DNA of 34,211 bases, taken from assembly GCA_045565015.1 (NCBI GenBank), contig JBJLGD010000027.1, forward strand, positions 1 to 34,211, written 5' to 3'. Shown here piece after piece: positions 24,804-33,641 of the stretch. A model generated the notes under the pieces. It was not told the origin of the DNA, did not search any database, and saw only the letters and a program-made list of their open reading frames with translations. The stretch's first letter is position 1. Every line of letters begins with the position of its first letter. The translations under genes were made by a program, and so were the position numbers. The stretch is from GCA-2697345 sp045565015 (GTDB lineage: Bacteria > Pseudomonadota > Alphaproteobacteria > Rhodobacterales > Rhodobacteraceae).

Positions 24804-26291
24804 TTATTTTCGTAAGATATATTTCCCATCCTTAAACTCAACTGTTAAATCATGTTCCTCATCTAGGTTACTTATAGAGGAGATAATTTTATCTTTGCTC
24901 CTTATTACACTATAACCTCTCTCTAAGGTTTTCTTATAACTTAGAGTGCTAAGCATTTTTTTTTGATATTCTAAATTATTTAATTTGAGTTTAAGGTTCC
25001 TGAAAATAATATTCGTTAGCATTTTATTCACTTTATCGAGCTGTATTTCCGCATTTCTATTTTTCTCTGGTAATCGGTTTATATCTAAGCGAGCCTTAAC
25101 GACGGAAAAATTATTTTCTTTAACAGTTCTGTAGTTCTTAAATGCATTCAGAAATGACTGAAATTTAATTCTCAAATCACTGTCAGCTAATTTAATATTA
25201 TTTTGCAAAACGCTAAGCCTAAACCCGGATAATATATTTTCCGACTTTATTTTTTTTTGCTGTATAACATTACCTAAAGCTTGGGGAAGGCGTCCACTAG
25301 CATGTTTAAGTCTTTCCGAAGAAATTTCTAATAGATTATCAAACCTAAGTAAAACTCTGGAAAGAGATGATAAATGTTGATTTCGGTTTTCATTTAAATT
25401 CCTGACCACAGTCGAAAGTTGGAGATCTAACCGTTTCAACACCTTAATTAAGTCTTTCCTGACTGGCACAACGAGTTCAGCCGCCGCTGTTGGGGTAGGT
25501 GCTCTAATGTCCGCTACGTAATCTATTAATGTCGTATCAGTTTCATGCCCAATCCCAGAGATGATGGGAATTTCTGACAGCGCTACTTCCCTTACAAGAC
25601 TTTCCTCATTAAAAGCCCATAAATCTTCAATTGAACCTCCTCCCCTGGCAATTATTATTACATCAGGTCTCAAATGTGAATCGTGCCGAGGTATAGCATT
25701 AAAACCTCTAATAGCCTTACTAACTTGATCAGCGCAAAGCTCTCCCTGCACAGTAACTGGCCAGACTACAACCTTCCGTGGAAATCTATCTCTCAGACGA
25801 TGGAGAATATCACTTAATACAGCTCCTTGAGGAGAAGTAATAACCCCAATTAGAGTTGGTAAATATGGGATCTTCTTCTTTTTGTCCGTATCAAATAGTC
25901 CTTCTTTACTTAATAAGTTTTTTCTTTTTTCAAGCATTGCCATAAGAGCACCAACACCAGAAACCTTAAGGTCATCAACTAATAATTGATATTTTGACTG
26001 GTTACCAAAAGTTGTTATCTTACCCGTAGCAACTACTTCTATACCCTCTTCCGGAGTAATACTTAGATGTGGCACCTGCCCCTTGAATGTTACAGCAGCC
26101 AGAACTGACTTTTCATCTTTTATATCGTAATACAAGTGACCCGAGCGTGCCGCAAATACTCTACCTAATTCTCCTTTCACTCGGACTCTTCCAAACTCAT
26201 TTTCAACTAATTTTTTGATCGATCCTGAGATATCAGAGACATTGTATTCAGGTATATTCCCTTTACCATCTTTCTCATCAATCAATTTCAT
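24804..26291 (-). CDS. xseA: Exodeoxyribonuclease VII large subunit
   Basis: A protein of 495 residues from the ATG at 26291. A frame-matched TTG at 26318 would add nine residues, but the family normally opens near the ATG (short acidic leader, then PEYNVSDISG). It has an N-terminal OB-fold (about 10-110, with FGRVRVKGELGRV and GHLYYDIKD). The catalytic domain carries ARGGGSIEDLWAFNEE and GIGHETDTTLIDYVADIRAPTP-like blocks, followed by a long coiled-coil (about 270-440). Exonuclease VII degrades single-stranded DNA with XseB. The small subunit gene is not in this window. The gene is divergent from purD over a short spacer. Confidence 0.95.
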   Translation of the reverse strand: MKLIDEKDGKGNIPEYNVSDISGSIKKLVENEFGRVRVKGELGRVFAARSGHLYYDIKDEKSVLAAVTFKGQVPHLSITPEEGIEVVATGKITTFGNQSKYQLLVDDLKVSGVGALMAMLEKRKNLLSKEGLFDTDKKKKIPYLPTLIGVITSPQGAVLSDILHRLRDRFPRKVVVWPVTVQGELCADQVSKAIRGFNAIPRHDSHLRPDVIIIARGGGSIEDLWAFNEESLVREVALSEIPIISGIGHETDTTLIDYVADIRAPTPTAAAELVVPVRKDLIKVLKRLDLQLSTVVRNLNENRNQHLSSLSRVLLRFDNLLEISSERLKHASGRLPQALGNVIQQKKIKSENILSGFRLSVLQNNIKLADSDLRIKFQSFLNAFKNYRTVKENNFSVVKARLDINRLPEKNRNAEIQLDKVNKMLTNIIFRNLKLKLNNLEYQKKMLSTLSYKKTLERGYSVIRSKDKIISSISNLDEEHDLTVEFKDGKYILRK

Positions 26292-26364
26292 TTCAACGAC
26301 TCTATTGTTATCTATCAACTCTCATCATAAAACTTAATTAACAAAAACTAAACTGGAACTTTTT

Positions 26365-27627
26365 ATGAATATACTAATTATTGGCTCAGGCGGTCGAGAA
26401 CATGCCTTAGCATGGGCTATAAGGCAAAACCCAAAATGTGATAAACTTACTGTAATTCCCGGAAATGCCGGCATCTCAGAGATAGCTAATTGCCTCGAAC
26501 TAGATATTTTAGATAATCATATTATTTTAAATTTTGTTTTAGAGAATAGGGTAGATCTTGTTGTAATTGGTCCTGAAGAACCACTAGCAAATGGGCTCTC
26601 TGACCTCCTACGCTCGAACAAGATAATGGTTTTTGGGGCCTCTCAAGCAGCAGCTCAACTTGAAAGTTCAAAACATTTCACCAAGGAAATCTGTAAAAAA
26701 ATAAATGCGCCTACAGCAAAAGCAAAACTATTTATTTGTAAAGACAAAGCGAAAGATTATGTCCTATCAATAGGGGCACCTATTGTAATTAAACTTGACG
26801 GTTTAGCTGCTGGTAAAGGCGTAGTTGTCGCAATGGACAACAAAACGGCATTAAATGCGGTTGATAGTATGTTCGGTGCATCAGAGAGTAGCCCATCAAA
26901 AAAGGTATTAGTAGAAGAGTACCTTGATGGCGAAGAAGCCTCTTTTTTTCTACTTTCAGATGGCAAAAATTTACTTCCTATTGGGACAGCTCAAGATCAT
27001 AAACGGGCTTATGATAACGATTTAGGTCCTAACACCGGCGGTATGGGCGCATATTCACCAGCTCCAGTGCTTACTAAGAAAATTATGGATACTGCTATAA
27101 AGAAGATTATCCAACCTACTATAGATGAAATGCGAAAGAACGGCACACCTTATGAGGGAGTTATTTTTGCCGGCTTGATGATTAAAAATAATATTCCAAA
27201 ATTGATCGAATACAATGTGAGATTCGGTGATCCAGAATGCCAAGCTTTAATGATCCGCCTTGGCGCTCAAATACTCGATTTAATACTAGCTTGTTGCTTA
27301 AAACGTCTCAATGAAACAAAAGTTAATTGGGCAGATGATCATTCTATAACAGTTGTTATGGCGACAAAAGGTTATCCAGGTAGCTACATAAACGGTAGTG
27401 AAATTCGTTTTATAACTCAATTTAAAAATGATAGTTTCAATCAGCTATTTCACGCTGGGACAAAAAAAGTCCAATCACAACTAATTGGAAACGGGGGAAG
27501 AGTTTTAAATATCACTACTCGAGCCAATAGTTTGGTGGAAGCGCATGATAAAGCATATAAAAACATTAAGAATATTGATTGGCCAGAAGGCTTTTATAGA
27601 ACTGATATTGGTTGGCGAGCACTTTAG
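26365..27627 (+). CDS. purD: Phosphoribosylamine-glycine ligase
   Basis: A 420-residue GAR synthetase, the second step of purine synthesis (phosphoribosylamine + glycine + ATP). The N-terminal Rossmann part opens ILIIGSGGREHALAWAI. The ATP-grasp core shows KLDGLAAGKGVVVA near 143-156, then NTGGMGAYSPAPV and the metal-binding VRFGDPECQ. Length is the family norm. A GGAAC site precedes the ATG by five bases. It is divergent from xseA and convergent with the ferredoxin gene, so probably transcribed alone. Confidence 0.97.
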   Translation: MNILIIGSGGREHALAWAIRQNPKCDKLTVIPGNAGISEIANCLELDILDNHIILNFVLENRVDLVVIGPEEPLANGLSDLLRSNKIMVFGASQAAAQLESSKHFTKEICKKINAPTAKAKLFICKDKAKDYVLSIGAPIVIKLDGLAAGKGVVVAMDNKTALNAVDSMFGASESSPSKKVLVEEYLDGEEASFFLLSDGKNLLPIGTAQDHKRAYDNDLGPNTGGMGAYSPAPVLTKKIMDTAIKKIIQPTIDEMRKNGTPYEGVIFAGLMIKNNIPKLIEYNVRFGDPECQALMIRLGAQILDLILACCLKRLNETKVNWADDHSITVVMATKGYPGSYINGSEIRFITQFKNDSFNQLFHAGTKKVQSQLIGNGGRVLNITTRANSLVEAHDKAYKNIKNIDWPEGFYRTDIGWRAL

Positions 27628-27656
27628 ATATTAGACTTTTAAATAGGATAATCAGA

Positions 27657-27980
27657 TCAAATTTGACGTTCAGGCATATTCACTATTAAACCGTCTAATT
27701 CATCGGTGACTTTTACTTGACAGGTAAGCCGAGAACGATTTGGATCAGGTTCATAGGCAAAGTCTAACATATCCTCTTCCATAGGATCTTTTTCTGGAAG
27801 CTTTTCTACCCACTCACTAGCAACGTATACATGACATGTAGAGCATGCACAGGCACCGCCGCAATCGGCTTCTATCCCTGGTACATTATTATTGCGAGCG
27901 CCCTCCATAACAGTTAAACCAGTTTCCACATCAACCACGTGCTGCGTTCCGCCGAATTCAATATATGTTATCTTAACCAT
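27657..27980 (-). CDS. Adrenodoxin-type 2Fe-2S ferredoxin
   Basis: A 107-residue plant/vertebrate-type 2Fe-2S ferredoxin. The cluster ligands are visible as CGGACACSTC (Cys40, Cys46, Cys49) and a distant Cys in RLTCQ (Cys86 by my count). The spacing C-x5-C-x2-C-x36/37-C is that of the adrenodoxin/putidaredoxin group, which transfers electrons to P450s or supports iron-sulfur assembly. The acidic DPMEEDMLDFA stretch is the usual partner-docking helix. No redox partner gene lies nearby. The start has AAGAGGC seven bases upstream. Confidence 0.93.
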   Translation of the reverse strand: MVKITYIEFGGTQHVVDVETGLTVMEGARNNNVPGIEADCGGACACSTCHVYVASEWVEKLPEKDPMEEDMLDFAYEPDPNRSRLTCQVKVTDELDGLIVNMPERQI

Positions 27981-28088
27981 TTATATGCCTCTTTTATAAT
28001 ACCGGTAACCAATAAAACATAATACAAAGTCTTACTAGAGTAAGTTTAAAGCATTGTAAAAGAATTATTTTGTTCTATATTTGTTCTT

Positions 28089-28439
28089 ATGATTGAAGTT
28101 AAAAACAATAATGGTACTTGGCCAAAACCTCCTGCGTGTGTCACTAGCGTACAACTAAAAAATCCACCAAATGGCACAATTATATCTGTGGCTGGTTTAG
28201 TTTTAGTGAGACAACGACCTTCAACAGCAAAAGGTGTAACATTCATTACTTTAGAAGATGAAACAGGAACTACTAATATAATTATATGGAAAAAGATATT
28301 TAATAAATATAGAAGAACCATAATTGAAAGTAGACTTCTTAAAATAACTGGAAAACTTCAACGTGAAGGCGATATATGCCATATCATAGCAGAGCATATT
28401 GAAGACATATCTTACATGCTTGATGAAATATTAAATTAA
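28089..28439 (+). CDS. Stand-alone OB-fold protein resembling the C-terminus of DnaE2
   Basis: A 116-residue protein. Residues about 30-108 match what I know of the extreme C-terminal OB-fold of error-prone DNA polymerase DnaE2 (ImuC): VAGLVLVRQRPSTAKGVTFI, then TLEDETGTTNIIIW, a KYRRTIIESRLLKITGKLQREG block and IIAEHIEDIS. None of the polymerase domains precede it; an in-frame stop lies 42 bases before the ATG, and no DnaE2-like sequence is visible in the 108-base upstream spacer. No Shine-Dalgarno is evident. The frame is intact, so it is either a domesticated single-stranded-DNA-binding domain or the surviving tail of a deleted dnaE2. It shares its spacer with the divergent ferredoxin gene. 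Confidence 0.65.
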   Translation: MIEVKNNNGTWPKPPACVTSVQLKNPPNGTIISVAGLVLVRQRPSTAKGVTFITLEDETGTTNIIIWKKIFNKYRRTIIESRLLKITGKLQREGDICHIIAEHIEDISYMLDEILN

Positions 28440-28462
28440 ACTCTTAATTATAATTTAAATCT

Positions 28463-29890
28463 CTAATCAAGCCGCAAAGATAAAAAGCGTAAATTACCAT
28501 TAGAATTCAGAAGGAATAATAAAGATGCTTTATTTGAGCTTCTCAAATCTTTAATAAGCTCTTTCAAACTATTAACAGATAATATTTTCTTTTGATGAGC
28601 TTCCAAAATTAAATCTCCCACCCTTACTCCTTTTTGATATGCTTCACTCTCCTTCGAGATGTCTAAAACAATTAGGCCCACTGAAGAACTATCTAATTTG
28701 TATTTAGTACGTAATTTATCATCTAAATTTGATAGCCCCATATCTAATATTTTTTCAATCTTTGGTATTGGCACCTCAACTTTACTTGGGAACGCTTTAG
28801 CTTCAGCTAACTCTCGTTGACCTAATTTTACTTGTAGAGTTATAACTTTTCCATTTCTACGAATTTCAACATCTACTTTTTTCCCGACGTCAGTATTTCC
28901 AACTAAGTTTACCAGCTCCTTAGTGTTCTTGACTTCAACTTTATCAAAAACCAAAATAATATCGCCGGATTGAATGCCAGCCTCTGCTGCTGGGCCTCCT
29001 GGCACCTCTGTCACCAGAATTCCATCTACTGATTGTACTCCAATCGCCTCTGCGATATCCTCAGTTAGGTCTTGGATTCTAACACCTAACCAACCTCTTC
29101 TTGTTTCTCCGAATTCTTTTAACTGGCTAACAATTGGAGCTACAACGTTAGAAGACATTGAAAACCCAATACCTATAGAACCACCCGTAGGCGAAAGGAT
29201 AGCGGTATTAACGCCTATCACCTCACCTGAAGTATTGAACAAAGGGCCGCCAGAGTTACCCCTATTTATGGCTGCATCCGTCTGAATGAAATCATCATAA
29301 ACACCCGCTAATTCTCTTTGCCTTGCCGAAATAATTCCGACAGAAACAGAAAAACCCTGCCCAAGAGGATTACCAACTGCCATAACCCAATCCCCAACAC
29401 GTCCGGAGTCGCTATTCCCAAATGATACAAACGGGAAATCTGAATTATCGTCCACTTTTAATAGCGCTATATCTGTTTTTGGGTCACGGCCAACAACATT
29501 TGCTTTAAGTCGCTTTCCTCCATAAAATTCAATTTCTATTTCGTCTGCCTTATCAATCACATGATTATTAGTTACAATGTATCCATCTGCAGAGATGACA
29601 AATCCAGAACCCAAGGCTAAGGAATTTCTTGACTTTTTTCCCTTATCTTTTTCTAAGAAATCTTTAAAAAGGTCCTCAAAAGGCGATCCCTTTGGTATAA
29701 TTGGTGTCTGGTCTCTTGATATTTCCTTCACTGTAGTTGACGTGGTGATATTCACAACAGCTGGGCTAACCGACTCTGCTAAGTCAGCAAAACTTTCTGG
29801 CATTTTAGAAAAAGTATAGGTTGTCGATACAAACAATACAAAAATAGTAATTAAATTTAATTTTAGAAACGAGATTGAATTTTTTTTCAT
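28463..29890 (-). CDS. degP: Periplasmic serine protease Do (DegP/HtrA family)
   Basis: A 475-residue HtrA protease/chaperone. It has a signal peptide (about 1-29) and a trypsin-like domain (about 35-260) with an intact triad: His110 in TNNHV, Asp140 in TDIALL and Ser213 in GNSGGP. Two PDZ domains follow (about 265-360 and 385-470). It degrades or refolds damaged envelope proteins. It lies 102 bases behind hflK-hflC-DUF2065 on the same strand, a usual alphaproteobacterial order that groups membrane and periplasmic quality control. The gap is large enough for its own stress promoter, but I cannot name one. The ATG follows AGAGGAAATAT. Confidence 0.95.
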   Translation of the reverse strand: MKKNSISFLKLNLITIFVLFVSTTYTFSKMPESFADLAESVSPAVVNITTSTTVKEISRDQTPIIPKGSPFEDLFKDFLEKDKGKKSRNSLALGSGFVISADGYIVTNNHVIDKADEIEIEFYGGKRLKANVVGRDPKTDIALLKVDDNSDFPFVSFGNSDSGRVGDWVMAVGNPLGQGFSVSVGIISARQRELAGVYDDFIQTDAAINRGNSGGPLFNTSGEVIGVNTAILSPTGGSIGIGFSMSSNVVAPIVSQLKEFGETRRGWLGVRIQDLTEDIAEAIGVQSVDGILVTEVPGGPAAEAGIQSGDIILVFDKVEVKNTKELVNLVGNTDVGKKVDVEIRRNGKVITLQVKLGQRELAEAKAFPSKVEVPIPKIEKILDMGLSNLDDKLRTKYKLDSSSVGLIVLDISKESEAYQKGVRVGDLILEAHQKKILSVNSLKELIKDLRSSNKASLLFLLNSNGNLRFLSLRLD

Positions 29891-29992
29891 ATATTTCCTC
29901 TTAGATGTATATAATAATGTGACGTTTGACTATTTATTGATATGTGGGATTTAATAATAAAAAATCAACCGATAAAATACTACTAATGAAGT

Positions 29993-30190
29993 TCAACTAA
30001 TGGCCTGTGAAATCCAAATTAGAAAAGTACCAATAGCCAATGTAATCAACCCAATAAGCCGCCTGCTTTCATACGATGCTTTAACCAGAACTTTTAAAAT
30101 TTTTTCTAAATAGACAGGTGCTAAAGCTACTAAAATACCTTCAATTACGAATAGAAGACCTACCGCTAGGATAGCATTAGAGAGAATCAA
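29993..30190 (-). CDS. DUF2065 small membrane protein
   Basis: A 65-residue protein with two membrane helices (about 4-25 and 44-63) separated by a short basic loop (KILKVLVKASYESRRLIG). This is the DUF2065 pattern, a family found behind hflC in many proteobacteria. Its start overlaps the hflC stop by four bases, so it is translated with HflC. The function is unknown; context suggests a part in, or an adaptor for, the HflKC/FtsH membrane protease assembly. Confidence 0.85.
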   Translation of the reverse strand: MILSNAILAVGLLFVIEGILVALAPVYLEKILKVLVKASYESRRLIGLITLAIGTFLIWISQAIS

Positions 30191-31062
30191 CTACCATTAT
30201 CCGATTTTAGATAGTTAAAAAACTCACTATCTGGACGGACCACCATAGTAGAATTGCCACCATCGAGAGCTTTTCCATAAGCGTTTATTGAACGATAAAA
30301 ATCAAAAAACTCCGCATCCGCTCCGTAAGCTTTCGCAAAAATTGCGTTGCGTTCAGCATCTGCTTCACCTCTCACGATTTCAGACTTCCTAGTAGCATCA
30401 GAAACTAATTCCACAACCGTTCTATCTGCTTGAGCACGCAGTCTTTGTGCTGCTTCCATACCACGCGCTATCTCGTCAGCCGCTTCTCTTTCACGCTCAG
30501 CCCTCATTCTGCTAAAGGTCGCATCTAAATTTTGTTCGGGTAGATTTGTTTGCTTCAATCTAACGTCAACGACTTCAAGACCTAAGGGTAAAGCTCTAGC
30601 CTTAGCTTGCGAAGTAATTCTAGACATCAACTCAGCTCGATCTGCCGATAAAATTGTATTTGAAGTCACACCTTCAGAACCTAATACCTCTCTGATTACT
30701 GGGTTTAAAATACCCTCTAATCTATCTTCTGCTGCCCTTAAACCGCCAACTCCCACAGCCTGCCGAAATTGAATAATATCAGAAATACGATACCTTGCAA
30801 AAGCATCAACCACTAATCTGCGATCATCAGAGGGAGTTACCTCAGTCGGCACTGTATCGAGAGATAGAATGCGATCGTCGTAACGAACAACATCTTGAAT
30901 AAAAGGTAATTTAAAAGCCAGGCCGGGATTTTCTTTTACCGATTTTATTTGCCCAAATTGTAACACTAATGCCTTTTGACGTTCATCTACTATAAAAATA
31001 GAAGATAAGAATAGAATTAATGTTCCACCTAAAAAAATTGATGTGAGAAGACCTCTACCCAT
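30187..31062 (-). CDS. hflC: HflC, FtsH-modulating prohibitin-like protein
   Basis: A 291-residue SPFH/band-7 protein. An N-terminal membrane helix (about 5-24) is followed by the band-7 domain (DERQKALVLQFGQIKSV onward, 27-190) and a long Ala/Glu/Arg-rich coiled coil (about 190-255). HflC assembles with HflK into a large periplasm-facing cage around FtsH and restrains its proteolysis. The start overlaps the hflK stop by one base and the stop overlaps DUF2065 by four, so the three are coupled. Confidence 0.95.
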   Translation of the reverse strand: MGRGLLTSIFLGGTLILFLSSIFIVDERQKALVLQFGQIKSVKENPGLAFKLPFIQDVVRYDDRILSLDTVPTEVTPSDDRRLVVDAFARYRISDIIQFRQAVGVGGLRAAEDRLEGILNPVIREVLGSEGVTSNTILSADRAELMSRITSQAKARALPLGLEVVDVRLKQTNLPEQNLDATFSRMRAEREREAADEIARGMEAAQRLRAQADRTVVELVSDATRKSEIVRGEADAERNAIFAKAYGADAEFFDFYRSINAYGKALDGGNSTMVVRPDSEFFNYLKSDNGS

Positions 31063-32198
31063 TACTTTGACTCCCCTGAATTGTTACTGGTTTTTTTTGT
31101 TAACTCATTTAATGGCAAATATGGGACAATGTTAGAATTTCCATTTGCGCCTCCAGCATCATCTAAAATAATCTTATTCATTGAGCCGTAGACTCCTTCC
31201 ATTGCCTCGATATACAATCTCTTGCGAGTTACCTCTGGTGCTTTTTTGTATTCGGCTAGCACAGCTGAAAAACGACTGGCTTCTCCTTCTGCTCCGTTAA
31301 CCACCATTGCACGATAACCTTCTGCTTGCTCAAGCAATTGCGATGCTTCACCTCTAGCTCCTGCTAAAACTGTATACGCATATGCATCCGCCTGTCTTTC
31401 TAATTTATCTCGTTCTTGTTCCGCTGCCTGAACTTCTCTGAAGCTATCTATAACTTCTAAGGGGGGATCAGCTTTATCGAGGTTTAAACGCACTATGTTT
31501 ACACCGCTATCGTACTGATCCATGGTATCCTGAATAAGTTTTTGAGCTGTATCTGCAATAACTTGTCTATCTCGATTTAAAATTGGGGCTAACTCAGATC
31601 TAGCAATTACTTCGCGCATGGCTGACTCTGAAACAGCTCTAATTGTGGCTCTAGGTTCAGCTAAATTAAATAGATACTTTGCTGGATCGCTTATATTCCA
31701 AACAACTTGGAAATCAATATCAACTATATTTTCATCAGTAGTCAGCATTAAACCGCTGTCACCTCTTCCACCCAAACCGATATCTTCAGTTTGTTCTCTA
31801 GTTACAGGAATAACTTCTGCAGAAACCAATGGCCAAGGGGCGAAATTCAATCCTGAATTACCTATTGAAGAAAATTCTCCTAAGAACAACTCCACGGACT
31901 GCTCCTCGGGTTTAACCGTATACAGAGACGTAAATAACCAAAGCGCTAAAGCGCCAAGAGCTGCTAATCCAAATGAACGACGTGAAAACCCTCCACCAGA
32001 GTTACCGCTAGACCCTCCGGTTCTACCCCCTCGGCCTCCCATCAAAACTCTAAGCTGCTCTTGACCTTTTTTTACTAGTTCATCAATTTCAGGTATTTGC
32101 TGCTTACCACCGTTAGGGCTTCTCTGGCCGTTGGTTTTCTGCTCTTTATTTTTTTCACTACTTTTGCCCCAAGGGCCGTCACCATTATCACCGGTCAT
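31062..32198 (-). CDS. hflK: HflK, FtsH-modulating prohibitin-like protein
   Basis: A 378-residue SPFH protein, partner of HflC. The first 70 residues form a disordered, Gly/Ser/Asn-rich cytoplasmic tail (GGRGGRTGGSSGNSGGG). A membrane helix (about 75-93) and the band-7 domain (YTVKPEEQSVELFLGEF onward) follow. The coiled-coil part is Ala/Glu-rich, and the C-terminal tail is Asn-rich. This is the standard HflK layout. It is the first gene of hflK-hflC-DUF2065-(degP), with AAAAGGAAA before the ATG and a 69-base gap after gor. Confidence 0.95.
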   Translation of the reverse strand: MTGDNGDGPWGKSSEKNKEQKTNGQRSPNGGKQQIPEIDELVKKGQEQLRVLMGGRGGRTGGSSGNSGGGFSRRSFGLAALGALALWLFTSLYTVKPEEQSVELFLGEFSSIGNSGLNFAPWPLVSAEVIPVTREQTEDIGLGGRGDSGLMLTTDENIVDIDFQVVWNISDPAKYLFNLAEPRATIRAVSESAMREVIARSELAPILNRDRQVIADTAQKLIQDTMDQYDSGVNIVRLNLDKADPPLEVIDSFREVQAAEQERDKLERQADAYAYTVLAGARGEASQLLEQAEGYRAMVVNGAEGEASRFSAVLAEYKKAPEVTRKRLYIEAMEGVYGSMNKIILDDAGGANGNSNIVPYLPLNELTKKTSNNSGESK

Positions 32199-32267
32199 TA
32201 TAATTTCCTTTTGTCAAAACTTTGTAACTTGACTTCTACTCTAGAGATGGGGCCTTTTTATTTAAAT

Positions 32268-33623
32268 TCAACCTCTATCAATTGGAGTTTTCATAGTAAC
32301 TAATTCTTCTGCCATAGTAGGATGGACTGAACAGATTTGATCAAACTGATCTTTTGTTGCCTTCATTTTTATTGCTATAGACGCAAGCTGGATCATTTCG
32401 GCAGCTTCAGGAGCAACTATATGGCATCCAATCACAACATTTGTTCGCTCTGATACAACCAATTTCATTAGTACTTTTTCGTCATCAGATACAAAAGATC
32501 TTTGCATTGGAGAAAACTTGGACATGAAAACCAGAATCGGCTCACGCTCCTTAGCAATTTGTTCAGTAAGACCAATAGACCCTAATTCCGGCTGAGTGAA
32601 TACCGCAGAAGGTACTAAGTCATGGTCTACTGGCGTTCGGACACCAGAAAAGATAGTCTTCACAAAGGCTACCGCCTCATTAATAGCCACGGGAGTTAAA
32701 TTTACTCTATTCGTCACATCTCCGACAGCAAAAATTGAAGGTACCACCGTCTGTGAAAATTTATCAACTGGTATCTCATTATTTGCTCCAAGACTGACAT
32801 TAACTTTCTCAAGACCAAGATTATTGGTATTTGGTTTCCTACCTGTAGCAAATAAAATTTGATCAAAAACTTCTGAACTTTGATTGTTAAAAGTTGCTTT
32901 TATTCGATTATTTTTTTTATCCAAGCGTAATAGATCCATTTTTGTATTTATTTTAATACCTCGGGCTACCATGGTATCAGAGATCAAGTCCCTTGCATCA
33001 TTATCGAAACCTCTTAAGATCTTATCTCCTCTGTAAATCTGGGTGACATTGCTCCCAAGCCCATTAAATATTCCTGCAAATTCAGAAGCGATATACCCAC
33101 CACCAACAATTAATAAAGATTTTGGTAACACTTCTAATCCAAACACGTCGTCAGATACTATGCCCAAATTTTTATTATCAATATCTGGCCTAACCGGCTT
33201 TCCACCAGTAGCAATTAAAATGAATTTTGAAGTAATTTTTTTACCTGAAGCCAATATTACAGTATGGGAATCACTAATTTGTGCCCATTCATTGAAAACC
33301 TTTACTTCTGAATTTTTAAGTAGTTTCCTGTAAACACACTCTAGTCGGTCTAGCTCAGCGTCTAATTTTCTTTGGAAGCCAATCCAATTAAAATCTCTAA
33401 CGCTAATATTCCATCCATATTTTTTTGCTTCTTTGAAATTTTCTGAATATTTGGAAGCATAAACCATCAACTTCTTAGGTACACATCCTCTAATGACGCA
33501 AGTTCCACCCATTCTGTCACCTTCAGCAATGCAGACTTTATAGCCCATGCTAGCGGCAACGCGTGCCGCTCTGACACCACCGGACCCTCCTCCAATTACA
33601 AAAAGATCACAATCAAATTTCAT
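32268..33623 (-). CDS. gor: Glutathione-disulfide reductase
   Basis: A 451-residue class I flavoprotein disulfide reductase that regenerates reduced glutathione with NADPH. The FAD-binding GGGSGG is at 11-16. The redox-active pair is in GGTCVIRGCVPKK (Cys42, Cys47). The NADPH-binding GGGYIASEFAG is followed by two arginines (YRGDKILRGF) typical of NADPH preference. The C-terminal HPTMAEE supplies the active-site His434 and Glu439. Glutathione reductase is favoured over dihydrolipoamide or mercuric reductase by the CVIRGC motif and the arginines. It lies 18 bases behind rpiA, so probably in one operon; the pentose phosphate pathway supplies its NADPH. Confidence 0.95.
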   Translation of the reverse strand: MKFDCDLFVIGGGSGGVRAARVAASMGYKVCIAEGDRMGGTCVIRGCVPKKLMVYASKYSENFKEAKKYGWNISVRDFNWIGFQRKLDAELDRLECVYRKLLKNSEVKVFNEWAQISDSHTVILASGKKITSKFILIATGGKPVRPDIDNKNLGIVSDDVFGLEVLPKSLLIVGGGYIASEFAGIFNGLGSNVTQIYRGDKILRGFDNDARDLISDTMVARGIKINTKMDLLRLDKKNNRIKATFNNQSSEVFDQILFATGRKPNTNNLGLEKVNVSLGANNEIPVDKFSQTVVPSIFAVGDVTNRVNLTPVAINEAVAFVKTIFSGVRTPVDHDLVPSAVFTQPELGSIGLTEQIAKEREPILVFMSKFSPMQRSFVSDDEKVLMKLVVSERTNVVIGCHIVAPEAAEMIQLASIAIKMKATKDQFDQICSVHPTMAEELVTMKTPIDRG

Positions 33624-33641
33624 TTAAGTTATCCCTATTTA

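Noticed and set aside
32199..32220. TTGACA and TATAAT before hflK as a sigma-70 promoter
   Set aside because: The spacing is only about ten bases and the TATAAT overlaps the start codon.
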